DNA of 64,000 bases, taken from a virus. The number at the start of each line of letters is the position of its first letter. Position 1 is the stretch's first letter. Of this stretch, positions 31,466 through 39,903 are shown in pieces. The stretch spans positions 1 through 64,000 of the IMG/VR virus record IMGVR_UViG_3300026097_001055. One strand, written 5' to 3'. The notes below the pieces were generated by a model that worked only from the letters and a program-made list of their open reading frames with translations, did no database searches and was not told the DNA's origin. Position numbers and translations under genes: made by a program.

Positions 31466-33082
31466 ATGAGTACACCAGTTTTAAACAATGGTATCTTTCT
31501 ACGAGATACAGCTTACAATGCTAGTTCACATGTAGATTCTTACCACCTGGTTAACATGTTGAAAGACGCAGAACCTATGGATATGGGGCCAGTAGACCTT
31601 TGGGCTATGGCACAAAAAGTAGAAATGCCTCTTTATCAAATGGCTAACTTTGGAGGTAAGAATGTTGTTATGGTTGACAATGCAAGAGGAGAGTATAAAT
31701 GGCAAACACCAGTTAGTCAAGACTTACCTTACATTATTGAAGACTTAGAACCTGCTAATGAGTACAAAGGAGTAGACGGAACAACTTTCCGTATTAAGAC
31801 CAACAAGCGTGAATTTGGTCATGGAGACATTATTACTTATGATAAGTATAATGGTATTGAACTTTACATCACTGATGAAGACATTCTTCCTACAGGTGAT
31901 GGTTTTGTTTATACTGTTAGTCTTGTTAATAATGGTAATGCACGTTTCTTTGATAACAGATTCCTTGCTTCAGGTACTAAGTATTTCCGTAAAGGTTCTG
32001 CTCGTGGTGAATATGGAGAAAGATTCTCTGATATTACTACAGGTGCAGGATTCCGTGAGTTCTATAACTATGTAGGAGGTGCAGAAGCACACGTGCATTA
32101 TTCAATTTCTTCTCGTGCTGACCTTATGATTAAGGGTGGTATGAATGCAGACGGTACAGTTCCAGTAACTGAAATCTGGAGAAACTTTGATAAAACTGTA
32201 GATCCATCCATTAACTCTCTTGAGGACATGGTTAAAGTTATGGGTAAAGACAAAGTAAAGAAAGCTTTTGATAATGGAGATTTATCACGTACTTTCCTTA
32301 CTCAAATGGAATCAGCTCATTTAACTAAAATTGCTAAAGATATTGAGACATACCTTATGTGGGGTCATGGTGGACGTGTTCGTCAAGATGGTCCAGATGA
32401 TGTTAGATTATCAGTAGGTCTTTGGAAGCAATTGGATAACTCTTTCAAAAGAGTATATAACAAGAACAACTTTACATTAGATTTATTCCGTGGAGAAATT
32501 TATAATTTCTTTAATGGTAAAGTTGAGTTTGAAGGTCCAGATCCAAAACGTGAGTTAATTGTACAAACTGGTATGGCCGGTATGCGTATGGTTAATGAAG
32601 CTATTGCTAATGAAGCTGTTAACTCTGGTCTTGTTATTCAAGCTGCAGATATCGGTGCAATCACTGGTAAAGGTATGGACTTGAATTTTGGATTCTCTTA
32701 CACTTCTTATGTTATTCCTTTCTTAGCTAACGTTAAGTTTGTAGTTAATCCAGCATTTGATAATGTTCATACAAATGATATTGAGAACCCAATCATTGAT
32801 GGTTACCCATTATCATCTTATTCTTTCATCATCTTTGATATTACTGATAACACTAATGATAACATATTCTTATTGAAGTTATCTTGGGATAATCAGTTGA
32901 AATGGTGGTATCAGAATGGTACTATGGATTACATGGGACGTAGCCAAGGATTCCAGTCTTCTGGACAATTTAATGGATATCGTGTAATGATGTCACAAAC
33001 AATGCCTGCTATTTGGGTTAAGGATCCAACTAAGGTTCTTAAAATAGTAATGAGAAACCCAATTACTGGAGGAAGTTTCTAA
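31466..33082 (+). CDS. Major capsid protein
   Basis: The 538-residue protein has codon use unlike its neighbours (more C- and G-ending codons such as CGT and TTC), as expected for the most expressed gene, and is closed by a strong terminator. Its place after portal and scaffold and its lack of enzymatic motifs fit an HK97-fold capsid of the large crAss-like type. Landmarks are EYKWQTPVSQDLPYIIEDLE near the start and LNFGFSYTSYVIPFLANVKF in the C-terminal half. I infer the function mostly from context and expression signs. Confidence 0.8.
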   Translation: MSTPVLNNGIFLRDTAYNASSHVDSYHLVNMLKDAEPMDMGPVDLWAMAQKVEMPLYQMANFGGKNVVMVDNARGEYKWQTPVSQDLPYIIEDLEPANEYKGVDGTTFRIKTNKREFGHGDIITYDKYNGIELYITDEDILPTGDGFVYTVSLVNNGNARFFDNRFLASGTKYFRKGSARGEYGERFSDITTGAGFREFYNYVGGAEAHVHYSISSRADLMIKGGMNADGTVPVTEIWRNFDKTVDPSINSLEDMVKVMGKDKVKKAFDNGDLSRTFLTQMESAHLTKIAKDIETYLMWGHGGRVRQDGPDDVRLSVGLWKQLDNSFKRVYNKNNFTLDLFRGEIYNFFNGKVEFEGPDPKRELIVQTGMAGMRMVNEAIANEAVNSGLVIQAADIGAITGKGMDLNFGFSYTSYVIPFLANVKFVVNPAFDNVHTNDIENPIIDGYPLSSYSFIIFDITDNTNDNIFLLKLSWDNQLKWWYQNGTMDYMGRSQGFQSSGQFNGYRVMMSQTMPAIWVKDPTKVLKIVMRNPITGGSF

Positions 33083-33103
33083 TAATCTCAGAATAACATA
33101 ATA

Positions 33104-33130
33104 GGGGAGGGTAACTCCTCCCCTTTTTTT
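33104..33130 (+). terminator. Intrinsic terminator after the capsid gene
   Basis: GGGGAGG (33104-33110) pairs perfectly with CCTCCCC (33117-33123) around GTAACT and is followed by seven T. Very strong; it should separate the abundant capsid message from downstream genes. Confidence 0.92.
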
Positions 33131-33155
33131 AATAAATATAAAAACCAAAAAAAAG

Positions 33156-34169
33156 ATGAGTGAAAATTTCACAATGGTAGAAGTACCAACAGACAAAAAA
33201 ACAAAAATTGCTATCAGACCTTTTGTTGATAAGCAAGTTGAGAACATGGGTCTAGAGACCTACGGACAAGCGTTGTATGATGGTGTAGTACACTATGAAC
33301 AATTAGCATGTTTAGAGAATAACGGTGTAATTAGATATCTTACAGGATTAAATGAATTTGCTCCTGAGATTAAACAATTACCTAAAGAAATGCGTGAAGC
33401 TAGAGTTAAGCATATTCGTGAAGCTATAGCAGATTTAGAAAAAGAATTAGCATCTAATGTAATAGATACAGAAGATACTGAATTTTGGAACAAGGTTCAA
33501 TTATTAAGACCTAATAATACTGAATTTTGGAATAAGATATCAATCCAATGCAGTAATGAACCCACTTATTTAGACATGACCAATCCATATGACCGAATTA
33601 AGCTTTATGCTATTGAGGCTGGAGGATTTGATATAGTTGCTAAAAGTTATGAGGATGCAAAAACAAAAAGCAAACCTCCTAAGTTTTATTTAGACAAAGA
33701 AGAAGAAACAGTATCTACAAGAACTGAGTACAAAAAATTACGTAATAAAGCTCTTTCTGAACTTGAAAAACTTTTTGCTAAAAATACTACTAAGTTATTT
33801 TATATTGCTAAAGTTGTAGATATTAATAGTGTACAGTATAAGAAAGATACTCCTAAAGATATTCTTTATGATAATATGGATAAACATATTCATGGAGAAG
33901 GAGGTGAATCTAATATGGAACGTGCAGCTAAGTCTTTCTTAGATGCTGTAAATTCTAATATGGAAACCCTTAAACTTAGAGCTGTAGTAAAAGATTCAGC
34001 TTATTATAAATTAATTTCTACCAAATCTGATGGGTATTTTTATCATATGAAATCAGGTACTGTGTTAGGTAGAAACGTTTCTGATGTAGTAGAATTTTTA
34101 AAGAATCCTATGAATGATGACATTTTTAAAATTCTAAATACAGAAATTGAAAAATTGTGGAATATTTAA
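33156..34169 (+). CDS. Virion-cluster protein, 337 aa
   Basis: A charged alpha/beta protein that starts after the leader AAAAACCAAAAAAAAG. Features are GLETYGQALYDGVVHYEQL near the N-terminus and a tandem-like TEFWNKVQLLRPNNTEFWNK at about residues 109-128. It lies right after the capsid terminator, so it probably has its own regulation. I do not recognise the family; a head-associated role is inferred. Frames at 32993 and 33293 on the minus strand are shadows. Confidence 0.72.
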   Translation: MSENFTMVEVPTDKKTKIAIRPFVDKQVENMGLETYGQALYDGVVHYEQLACLENNGVIRYLTGLNEFAPEIKQLPKEMREARVKHIREAIADLEKELASNVIDTEDTEFWNKVQLLRPNNTEFWNKISIQCSNEPTYLDMTNPYDRIKLYAIEAGGFDIVAKSYEDAKTKSKPPKFYLDKEEETVSTRTEYKKLRNKALSELEKLFAKNTTKLFYIAKVVDINSVQYKKDTPKDILYDNMDKHIHGEGGESNMERAAKSFLDAVNSNMETLKLRAVVKDSAYYKLISTKSDGYFYHMKSGTVLGRNVSDVVEFLKNPMNDDIFKILNTEIEKLWNI

Positions 34170-34181
34170 AATTATATAATA

Positions 34182-34406
34182 ATGCCTATTAGAAAATTAA
34201 GTTTTAAAAAAAGCAAAGAAGAAATTCTTAAAAATAAAAAAGCTCAAAAAACTACCAGTACAAAAAAAGCGGCAGGAACTAAACCTGCTGCTAAATCTGA
34301 ATTAACCCCAGAACAGATTGCTGAGAAAAAAGCTAAAAAGGCTAAAGCTGATAAAAAGTACAGAGCTAAGAAAAAAGCTGAAAAGGAAGCAGCTAAAGAC
34401 AAGTAA
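34182..34406 (+). CDS. Lys/Ala-rich basic protein, 74 aa
   Basis: Almost entirely Lys, Ala and Glu (KAKKAKADKKYRAKKKAEKE), histone-H1-tail-like. It starts a run of seven small basic genes. Probably binds DNA or RNA in the virion or in infected cells. Low-complexity sequence prevents a family call. Confidence 0.65.
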   Translation: MPIRKLSFKKSKEEILKNKKAQKTTSTKKAAGTKPAAKSELTPEQIAEKKAKKAKADKKYRAKKKAEKEAAKDK

Positions 34407-34424
34407 CAATTTAAATAATATAAA

Positions 34425-35135
34425 ATGAAAAGTGTTAAAAAAAGAACACCTTTAAAAAAAGCACAAGCTGGTGGGGCTAAAAAGAGAATTGCTAAAAGAA
34501 TTGCTAAAAATGAAGCAAAAAAAGAACTAGCTATTGCAAAAGGTAAAAAAAAGGCTGCTAAAACAAAAGCCAAAGAAGAAAGAAAAACTATTAAAGCTGT
34601 AAATAAAAATACTCGTTCTAAAATAGAAGGTTATAAAAATACAGCAGATAAAAGAAAAACAAGAGCTAAAACAGCACAAAAAACTATTGGAGCAGCTAGA
34701 TCTAGTAAAAGAGATGTTAATGTTAAAGGAGACCGTAGACTTATTGGTAATAATACAAAAGTAACTAAAACTGATAATAGTGTAAAAAATAAAAGTACTA
34801 ATTTAAAAAGTAGTTCATCAGCTAGTCAACAACAACAACAAAAACAAAGTACAGGTTCTGGTAATAAAAGCTCTGATAATAGAAGAGGAGACACAAGAAG
34901 ACCTGGGCCTCAAAAACCTAGACCTCAAAAACCTAGACCTCAAAAACCTAGACCTCAAAAACCTAGACCTACTACTCCTGAAAGTCGTAAGAAATTAGAT
35001 GACCTACTTAAAAGTGGTAGATATAAGACTATGAAAAAAGGAGGTTCTAAACCTAAAGCAAGATACGGAAAAACAGTAAAACCTGCTATGATGAAAAAAG
35101 GTGGTGCTGCTAAAAGAAAAACAACTAAAAAATAA
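34425..35135 (+). CDS. Histone-like basic protein with PRPQK repeats, 236 aa
   Basis: An N-terminal Lys/Ala-rich part (KKAQAGGAKKRIAKRIAKNE), a Ser/Gln linker (SSASQQQQQKQSTGSG), four tandem PRPQK units encoded by a 15-bp repeat, and a C-terminus with two KKGG motifs (MKKGGSKPKARYG, MMKKGGAAKRK). It is strongly positively charged throughout. The composition suggests condensing phage DNA or serving as a packaged cargo protein. A minus-strand frame at 34244-34573 is a shadow. Confidence 0.7.
   Translation: MKSVKKRTPLKKAQAGGAKKRIAKRIAKNEAKKELAIAKGKKKAAKTKAKEERKTIKAVNKNTRSKIEGYKNTADKRKTRAKTAQKTIGAARSSKRDVNVKGDRRLIGNNTKVTKTDNSVKNKSTNLKSSSSASQQQQQKQSTGSGNKSSDNRRGDTRRPGPQKPRPQKPRPQKPRPQKPRPTTPESRKKLDDLLKSGRYKTMKKGGSKPKARYGKTVKPAMMKKGGAAKRKTTKK
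34908..34970 (+). repeat. 15-bp tandem repeat, four copies
   Basis: The unit CCTCAAAAACCTAGA occurs four times without change from 34908 to 34967 and encodes PQKPR. Perfect identity at the DNA level points to recent slippage expansion and likely copy-number variation between isolates. Confidence 0.85.
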
Positions 35136-35141
35136 ATAATC

Positions 35142-35309
35142 ATGACAGGATCAATGAAGAACCCAAACAACATGGCTACTTTTGAAGTTCAAAAATCTCC
35201 AAAAGGACGTGTAGGTGGAACAAGTGTTTCACCAGCTACTGCTCAAATGAAACCTAAAGGTAGAGTAGGTGGTACATCTAAGGCACCAAATAAAGCAATG
35301 CCTTGTTAA
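35142..35309 (+). CDS. Small Gly/Lys protein with duplicated motif, 55 aa
   Basis: The 55-residue peptide contains SPKGRVGGTS and later KPKGRVGGTSK, an internal duplication of about 18 residues. It starts 6 bases after the preceding stop and is followed by a terminator. The RVGG string resembles the K/R-x-G-G motifs of other cargo-like proteins in this genome. Confidence 0.6.
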   Translation: MTGSMKNPNNMATFEVQKSPKGRVGGTSVSPATAQMKPKGRVGGTSKAPNKAMPC

Positions 35310-35317
35310 ATTAATGT

Positions 35318-35358
35318 GCTCCTCATGCCTCTTAACAATGCACACTTGAGGAGCCTTT
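35318..35358 (+). terminator. Hairpin terminator inside the basic-protein run
   Basis: GCTCCTCA (35318-35325) pairs perfectly with TGAGGAGC (35347-35354), then CTTTTAAT. It should end transcripts of the first three basic genes at least in part. Confidence 0.7.
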
Positions 35359-35369
35359 TAATAATTATT

Positions 35370-35546
35370 ATGAGTAAGAGTAAAGTAAATAAAGCTGGTA
35401 ATTATACCAAACCTGGAATGCGTAAAAAGCTTTTTGAAAAAATAAAAGCTGGAAATAAAGGTGGTAGTCCAGGACAGTGGTCAGCTAGAAAAGCTCAGAT
35501 GCTTGCAAAGCAATATAAAGCTAACGGTGGTGGTTATAAAAATTAA
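35370..35546 (+). CDS. Small basic protein, 58 aa, WSARKAQ type
   Basis: ATG at 35370 (MSKSKVNKAGNYTKPGMRKK) is used, since the upstream GTG lies within the terminator hairpin. It contains NKGGSPGQWSARKAQMLAKQ and ends YKANGGGYKN. I recall this conserved pattern (KAG.KGG.PGQWSARKAQ.LAK.YK..GGGYK) from marine phages of several groups. Function is unknown. Confidence 0.68.
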   Translation: MSKSKVNKAGNYTKPGMRKKLFEKIKAGNKGGSPGQWSARKAQMLAKQYKANGGGYKN

Positions 35547-35572
35547 TTATTAATATAAAAAACAAAAAAATT

Positions 35573-35755
35573 ATGCCAAACAATATGAAAAAAGCAGGAA
35601 TGAAGTACAAAAAAGGCGGCTCTTCAATGAAAAGCGGAGGTACTAAGTTAAAAGAAGCATTAACAAAAGCTGGATATAAGAAAGGTGGAGGAGTAAAGAA
35701 AAAAGCTGCAACTCCTTCTTCTAAAAAAAGAATTTCTGTTAAAAAGAAAAAGTAA
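35573..35755 (+). CDS. Small Lys/Gly-rich protein, 60 aa
   Basis: MPNNMKKAGMKYKKGGSSMK, then KEALTKAGYKKGGGVKKKAA: a peptide composed mostly of Lys and Gly with three GG motifs. Unrecognised; it belongs to the basic-protein run and ends 5 bases before the next gene. Confidence 0.62.
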   Translation: MPNNMKKAGMKYKKGGSSMKSGGTKLKEALTKAGYKKGGGVKKKAATPSSKKRISVKKKK

Positions 35756-35760
35756 TAGCA

Positions 35761-36015
35761 ATGGCAAAAAAAGCACCTCAAAAAAGTTTAGATAAATGGA
35801 CTAAACAAAAGTGGAGAACTGCAAGTGGAAAACCTTCTACTCAAGGGAGTAAAGCTACTGGTGAGGTGTATGCACCTGCTAAAACTATTTCTAAACTTAA
35901 AAGTTCAAAAGCTGGTAAAAAAAAATTAGCTAATGCTAATAGTGTAAAAAGAAAAGCTACTAAACAAGGTAAACAACATGCACCACATGGTTTACATAAA
36001 GGTAAAAAAAGATAA
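35761..36015 (+). CDS. Small basic protein, 84 aa, DUF5872-like
   Basis: Contains KWTKQKWRTASGKPSTQGSK and then YAPAKTISKLKSSK, ending HAPHGLHKGKKR. The KW-T-x-Q-x-WRT-x-SGKPS and PAKTI..L signature resembles the DUF5872 type found in marine phages and giant viruses. Function is unknown; the charge suggests nucleic-acid binding. Confidence 0.65.
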   Translation: MAKKAPQKSLDKWTKQKWRTASGKPSTQGSKATGEVYAPAKTISKLKSSKAGKKKLANANSVKRKATKQGKQHAPHGLHKGKKR

Positions 36016-36017
36016 CA

Positions 36018-36305
36018 ATGGCTACTAAAAAAGATTCACGTTTAGCTAAAGTAGGAGTAAGTGGTTATAATAAACCTAAACGTACTCCTAGTCATCCTAC
36101 TAAATCTCATGTAGTTGTAGCTAAAAAAGGTGATAAAATTAAAACTATCAGGTTTGGTCAACAAGGTGTTAAAGGTGCTGGTAAAAACCCTAAATCTGAT
36201 AAAGATAAAGCACGTAAAAAATCTTACTATGCAAGACACAATGCCCAAGATTCTAAACCTGATAAGTTATCTGCTAGATATTGGTCTCATAAAGTTAAAT
36301 GGTAA
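36018..36305 (+). CDS. Conserved basic phage protein, 95 aa (IRFGQQG family)
   Basis: Carries the series SGYNKPKRTPSHPTKSHVVV, GDKIKTIRFGQQGVKGAG, ARKKSYYARHNAQ and ARYWSHKVKW. This string is familiar from small proteins in T4-like cyanophages and other marine phages, with no proven function. Presence in unrelated phages points to a general virion or DNA-related role. Confidence 0.72.
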   Translation: MATKKDSRLAKVGVSGYNKPKRTPSHPTKSHVVVAKKGDKIKTIRFGQQGVKGAGKNPKSDKDKARKKSYYARHNAQDSKPDKLSARYWSHKVKW

Positions 36306-36311
36306 TATAAA

Positions 36312-37010
36312 ATGTTAAATCAAACTATCATATTAAAAGTAAAACAAAGGCTCAATAAATTAGATAGCCAAGACTATGATAACATAGAAACTTGGATGAT
36401 TCTTGAAGCTTTTAATAAAGCTCAAGTAGAATGGGCTAGAAGACAGCTTCATGGGATGAATACATTAAGAGAAGGTGATGAGCAAAGTACTAGAAGAAAA
36501 GATGACCTTCAAGTACTGCTCATTACTGAACCTATGGCTGTTACAGAACGTAAATTGTTTTATGAAGGTCCTATACCAGAAGACTATTTACAATGGAAAA
36601 GAGTAGATATAACTGCTGTTTCTGATTGTTGTACTTCTGATAATATGGTAGTTTATTTAGCTGAAGAAGGTAACGTAAGTGAACTACTTAGAGATAAATC
36701 TAAACAACCTAACTTTGATTGGAGAGAAACTTTTGCTACTTTAAAAGATGATAATATTTTAATTTATACAAATGGAGAATTTACTATTGATAATGCTTCT
36801 TTTACTTATTACAGACAACCCGAAAGGATTGAGATAACAGGTATTGTAAACCCTTATACTGGAATAGTCTCCCCTGCAGATATACTAGCAGAATTTAAAG
36901 ATGACATTATAGAATTAATAATAGATGAAACTGTAAGCATTTTAGGTGGCGATATTGAATCACCTAACCAAATGGGTAGAGGAATGCAAACTGCAGAAAG
37001 AAACAATTAA
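36312..37010 (+). CDS. Head-tail connector/ring-like protein, 232 aa
   Basis: Helical N-terminus (LKVKQRLNKLDSQDYDNIET; ILEAFNKAQVEWARRQL) followed by a beta part (MAVTERKLFYEGPIPEDYLQ) and a C-terminal helical tail with FKDDIIELIIDETVSI. This helix-beta-helix design is typical for adaptor/ring proteins that sit under the portal in crAss-like phages. Exact ring number cannot be stated. Confidence 0.65.
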   Translation: MLNQTIILKVKQRLNKLDSQDYDNIETWMILEAFNKAQVEWARRQLHGMNTLREGDEQSTRRKDDLQVLLITEPMAVTERKLFYEGPIPEDYLQWKRVDITAVSDCCTSDNMVVYLAEEGNVSELLRDKSKQPNFDWRETFATLKDDNILIYTNGEFTIDNASFTYYRQPERIEITGIVNPYTGIVSPADILAEFKDDIIELIIDETVSILGGDIESPNQMGRGMQTAERNN

Positions 37011-37014
37011 TACA

Positions 37015-37521
37015 ATGAGTACAAGAATGTTAAAACGTCCAAGTGCAAATGAACCTATTAAAAAATTAAGTAGGCCATCAGCACAAGCTCAGGAAAAACC
37101 TGTAATAAGTAAACCAGCTGATACATCAAATGTAACTAGTAATTTAGATACATCTATGAGTAATTGTATCACAGAATTAATGAATGCTAGAAACGTATTT
37201 CATAAGCTTCATTTAAAAATAATGGGTACTGGTTCTTATGCTGCTCATAAAGCACTTAATAAACTTTATGATAAAATTCCAGATTATGTAGATGTACTTA
37301 CAGAAGGTTATCAAGGAGTAACTGAAAAATTACTATCTTATAAAAACATATCTGAAAGAACTGTAGATGATGTAGCTGATGCATTAGATTACATTAGAGA
37401 ACTTTATGCAATGGTAAATAAATTACAAGGTATGATGCCTTATTCTGAAATAGTAAATAATCTTGATTTAGTAAAAGATTCTTTAAATTCAACTAAATAT
37501 AAACTATTATTTTTAAAATAG
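37015..37521 (+). CDS. Helical-bundle protein, 168 aa, DUF5856/Dps-like
   Basis: Start at 37015 (MSTRMLKRPSANEPIKKLSR), 4 bases past the preceding stop; the longer frame overlaps that gene. The helical core (FHKLHLKIMGTGSYAAHKAL, NKLYDKIPDYVDVLTEGYQG) resembles the DUF5856 family of crAss-like phages, whose four-helix form recalls Dps/ferritin proteins. Whether it binds metal or DNA is unclear. Confidence 0.65.
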   Translation: MSTRMLKRPSANEPIKKLSRPSAQAQEKPVISKPADTSNVTSNLDTSMSNCITELMNARNVFHKLHLKIMGTGSYAAHKALNKLYDKIPDYVDVLTEGYQGVTEKLLSYKNISERTVDDVADALDYIRELYAMVNKLQGMMPYSEIVNNLDLVKDSLNSTKYKLLFLK

Positions 37522-37540
37522 TTGTTTCTTTAAAATCTTT

Positions 37541-37560
37541 TACTTATATTATGTATATAT
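37541..37560 (+). promoter_or_regulatory. Candidate late promoter before the 561-aa virion gene
   Basis: TACTTATATTATGTATATAT begins 46 bases upstream of the next start and shares TACTTATATTA with the sequence before the scaffold gene (30099-30116). Inferred promoter. Confidence 0.45.
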
Positions 37561-37586
37561 ATATGTTAAACTAAATAAATAAAAAA

Positions 37587-39272
37587 ATGGCTTATTTTAA
37601 TCATGCTTTTCGCAAGATGTTTTTAGCTACAGGAACACAACAATTAGGTGCACCTGTTGTTGATTTAGCGGGAAACACAATTACAGCAAACACTGCTGGA
37701 TCTTTGTTAGACACAAGTGGTCTTAACACAAATGTTTTAAATCAATTATCTCAAATTCAGAAATCTGGCGGTTCTCCTTTGACTTCTGGATATGTTGGTA
37801 TTTTTGATCCTAAAACTCATGAAAGTTATACAGATAATGATCTTACTGATTGTTGTCCTATTTACATTGCAGGTTCTGCAATACAAGCTAATGACAAAAT
37901 TGGTCCATTCCACGGAGGATATACTGAGACTAACAAGTCTAAGACAATCAATCCAAAGTATGTATCACGTTTGTATTCACAAGAGGCTTGTCCAGCAAGT
38001 TCTGATGTTGTAAATATAGGATCAACTCCTTATAATGCGGGAGGTGCTGTATTAACTGCAAGTGTATCAAATACAGGTTCAGGTTATACACCTGGTACTT
38101 ATAATGTTACAACAACTGGAGGAACAGGAGTAGGTGTAGTTTTTGAAATAGCAGTTGGTCCAGGTGGTGATGTAGTTTCTGTTAATTCTATAGCTGCTAC
38201 TGGTAATAGTTATACTGCTGGAGATATTTTAACTGTTGTAGGAGGTGATAATAATGCAGAAATAGAAATTCTTACAGTTAATCAAGCTGCAGGAGATGAT
38301 TCTTGTTGTGCTACTTTCTTATGTGATGAAACTTATTCATTACGTTTAGATATCAAAGGTTCACCTGCATTACGTTTTTTAAATCGTAATACATACCTTA
38401 CAGTTGATGCTTACACAGGATGTTGTGATGATGATGATATTGATCCAACTCCAGTAGATTCTACTTTAGTGTTTATAGAGTGGGCTAAACAAATTGTTAG
38501 TTCACCATTAATTTCTCCATTTGTTAAATTAGTAGTAATAGCTCAGGATGGTACAATATTATATGATCCAGCAACAAGTGCATCTGATTTAGCACAAACA
38601 GCTTCTGGAATGACTTGGGATGATTATGTATCTCCAGGATATATTGAAGATGCGTGTGGAGGTATAATTCTTGAAGGAGCTTATGTTGATACTAAATTTG
38701 GTGATTGTACTTTCCAATCAACTGATTTCTTTGAAAAAGAACCGGTATTGTTATATGCTTCTTTAATAGATTACAATGGTGATCCTTGTGAATTTGAAGG
38801 ATTGTGTGTAATTAAAGAATGTAATGCTAAACAAGCAGAAGGTTTTGGTGAGCAAGTAATGCGTGATTTAATCATGTCTGAGTCTTACCGTCAAAATTTC
38901 TTCCATAGTGATTTACGTATACGTGAAATTACTCAAGGTAACCAAATGTTATCTGATATAGATCGTAGTGCACAATATGACCGTTTGTATTTGTTACACA
39001 GTGTTCCACGTTTTAACAATCCATCATCTACATTTGATAATGATCAATACTTATTAGAGTTTGTAGCATTAGCTGGATCTGGTTCATTAACACCTTTACA
39101 AACTACATTAGGTACATGGTTAGAAGGCTGTGGTGTTTGTGAAATTGAGGCATTTGAATGCTCAGTTCCATGTGATGTTATTGTTGATATACCTCCTTTT
39201 GTAGAGAACTTAAGAGGAAAAGATCTTTCTGGTAGAATTTCTGCAGCTGCAGCTGGATCTGTTACACCATAA
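37587..39272 (+). CDS. Abundant virion protein, 561 aa, with inserted Gly-rich beta domain
   Basis: N-terminus MAYFNHAFRKMFLATGTQQL. Around residues 155-230 lies an insertion of the type SVSNTGSGYTPGTYNVTTTG ... GNSYTAGDILTVVGG, a beta repeat frequent in Bacteroidetes phage virion proteins, encoded with more regular AT codons than the rest. The flanking sequence has codons like the capsid gene, and a strong terminator follows, suggesting high expression. It is likely a head auxiliary or tail structural protein. Confidence 0.72.
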   Translation: MAYFNHAFRKMFLATGTQQLGAPVVDLAGNTITANTAGSLLDTSGLNTNVLNQLSQIQKSGGSPLTSGYVGIFDPKTHESYTDNDLTDCCPIYIAGSAIQANDKIGPFHGGYTETNKSKTINPKYVSRLYSQEACPASSDVVNIGSTPYNAGGAVLTASVSNTGSGYTPGTYNVTTTGGTGVGVVFEIAVGPGGDVVSVNSIAATGNSYTAGDILTVVGGDNNAEIEILTVNQAAGDDSCCATFLCDETYSLRLDIKGSPALRFLNRNTYLTVDAYTGCCDDDDIDPTPVDSTLVFIEWAKQIVSSPLISPFVKLVVIAQDGTILYDPATSASDLAQTASGMTWDDYVSPGYIEDACGGIILEGAYVDTKFGDCTFQSTDFFEKEPVLLYASLIDYNGDPCEFEGLCVIKECNAKQAEGFGEQVMRDLIMSESYRQNFFHSDLRIREITQGNQMLSDIDRSAQYDRLYLLHSVPRFNNPSSTFDNDQYLLEFVALAGSGSLTPLQTTLGTWLEGCGVCEIEAFECSVPCDVIVDIPPFVENLRGKDLSGRISAAAAGSVTP

Positions 39273-39292
39273 TAAACTATTAACAACTTAAT

Positions 39293-39330
39293 AAAAGGAG
39301 AGCGAGAGGTTATTTCTCCTCTCCTTTTTT
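39293..39330 (+). terminator. Intrinsic terminator after the 561-aa gene
   Basis: AAAAGGAGAG (39293-39302) pairs with CTCTCCTTTT (39319-39328) and GAGA/TCTC (39304-39307/39315-39318) extends it inside, followed by T residues. Strong terminator. Confidence 0.9.
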
Positions 39331-39342
39331 ATTTTTTATTTT

Positions 39343-39882
39343 ATGACTCACAAGCTAAGTTTAGAAGTTCCAACAGTATTAAATACTTGCATATTAAAAT
39401 TATTTGATACTAGTGTATACAATGACTTGTTACCTGTAACATGTCCTACATTACATATTACACCTCCAGGTTTTAATTACTCTATTGAGTTAGATTTTAC
39501 ACCTGGTGGAAATGCTGTTATTACAGCTTGTGATATTGATTTACAAACGGTTGATTGTGGAGCAGTATTTGATTCTATTCCTGATGGAGTTTATATAATT
39601 AAATACAGTGTATCTCCAAATGAACAAGTATTTGTAGAATATAATCATTTAAGAACTACAATAGCTTTAAAAAGAATTTCTAAAATACTATGTGAATTAG
39701 ATTTAGCAGCATGTGAACCTAGTAATAAAGTATCTAAAAAGCTGGATCAACTTCATAAAATAAGAACTTATTTAGATGCAGCTAAAGCAAAAGTAGAATA
39801 TTGTCATGAGCCTCAAAAAGGTATGACCTTATACAACTATGCTATTAAACTTTTAAATAAGTTAGATTGCATTAATTGTTAA
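39343..39882 (+). CDS. Virion-cluster protein, 179 aa
   Basis: Beta-type N-terminal 110 residues (IELDFTPGGNAVITACDIDL; GVYIIKYSVSPNEQVFVEY) and a helical C-terminus with Cys (KLDQLHKIRTYLDAAKAK; LLNKLDCINC). The layout looks like a conserved structural protein in this phage group. It starts the Cys-rich fibre operon. Specific role unknown. Confidence 0.68.
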   Translation: MTHKLSLEVPTVLNTCILKLFDTSVYNDLLPVTCPTLHITPPGFNYSIELDFTPGGNAVITACDIDLQTVDCGAVFDSIPDGVYIIKYSVSPNEQVFVEYNHLRTTIALKRISKILCELDLAACEPSNKVSKKLDQLHKIRTYLDAAKAKVEYCHEPQKGMTLYNYAIKLLNKLDCINC

Positions 39883-39903
39883 AATCTAATAAAAACCAAA
39901 ATT

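Noticed and set aside
34244-34573. Minus-strand frame of 109 codons (Phe/Leu/Ala-rich, membrane-like)
   Set aside because: It is the complement of Lys/Ala-rich coding sequence; hydrophobicity arises automatically, and it runs against the operon.
34908-34970. CRISPR-like array (15-bp repeats)
   Set aside because: Units are directly adjacent without spacers and encode PRPQK in frame, so this is a coding tandem repeat.
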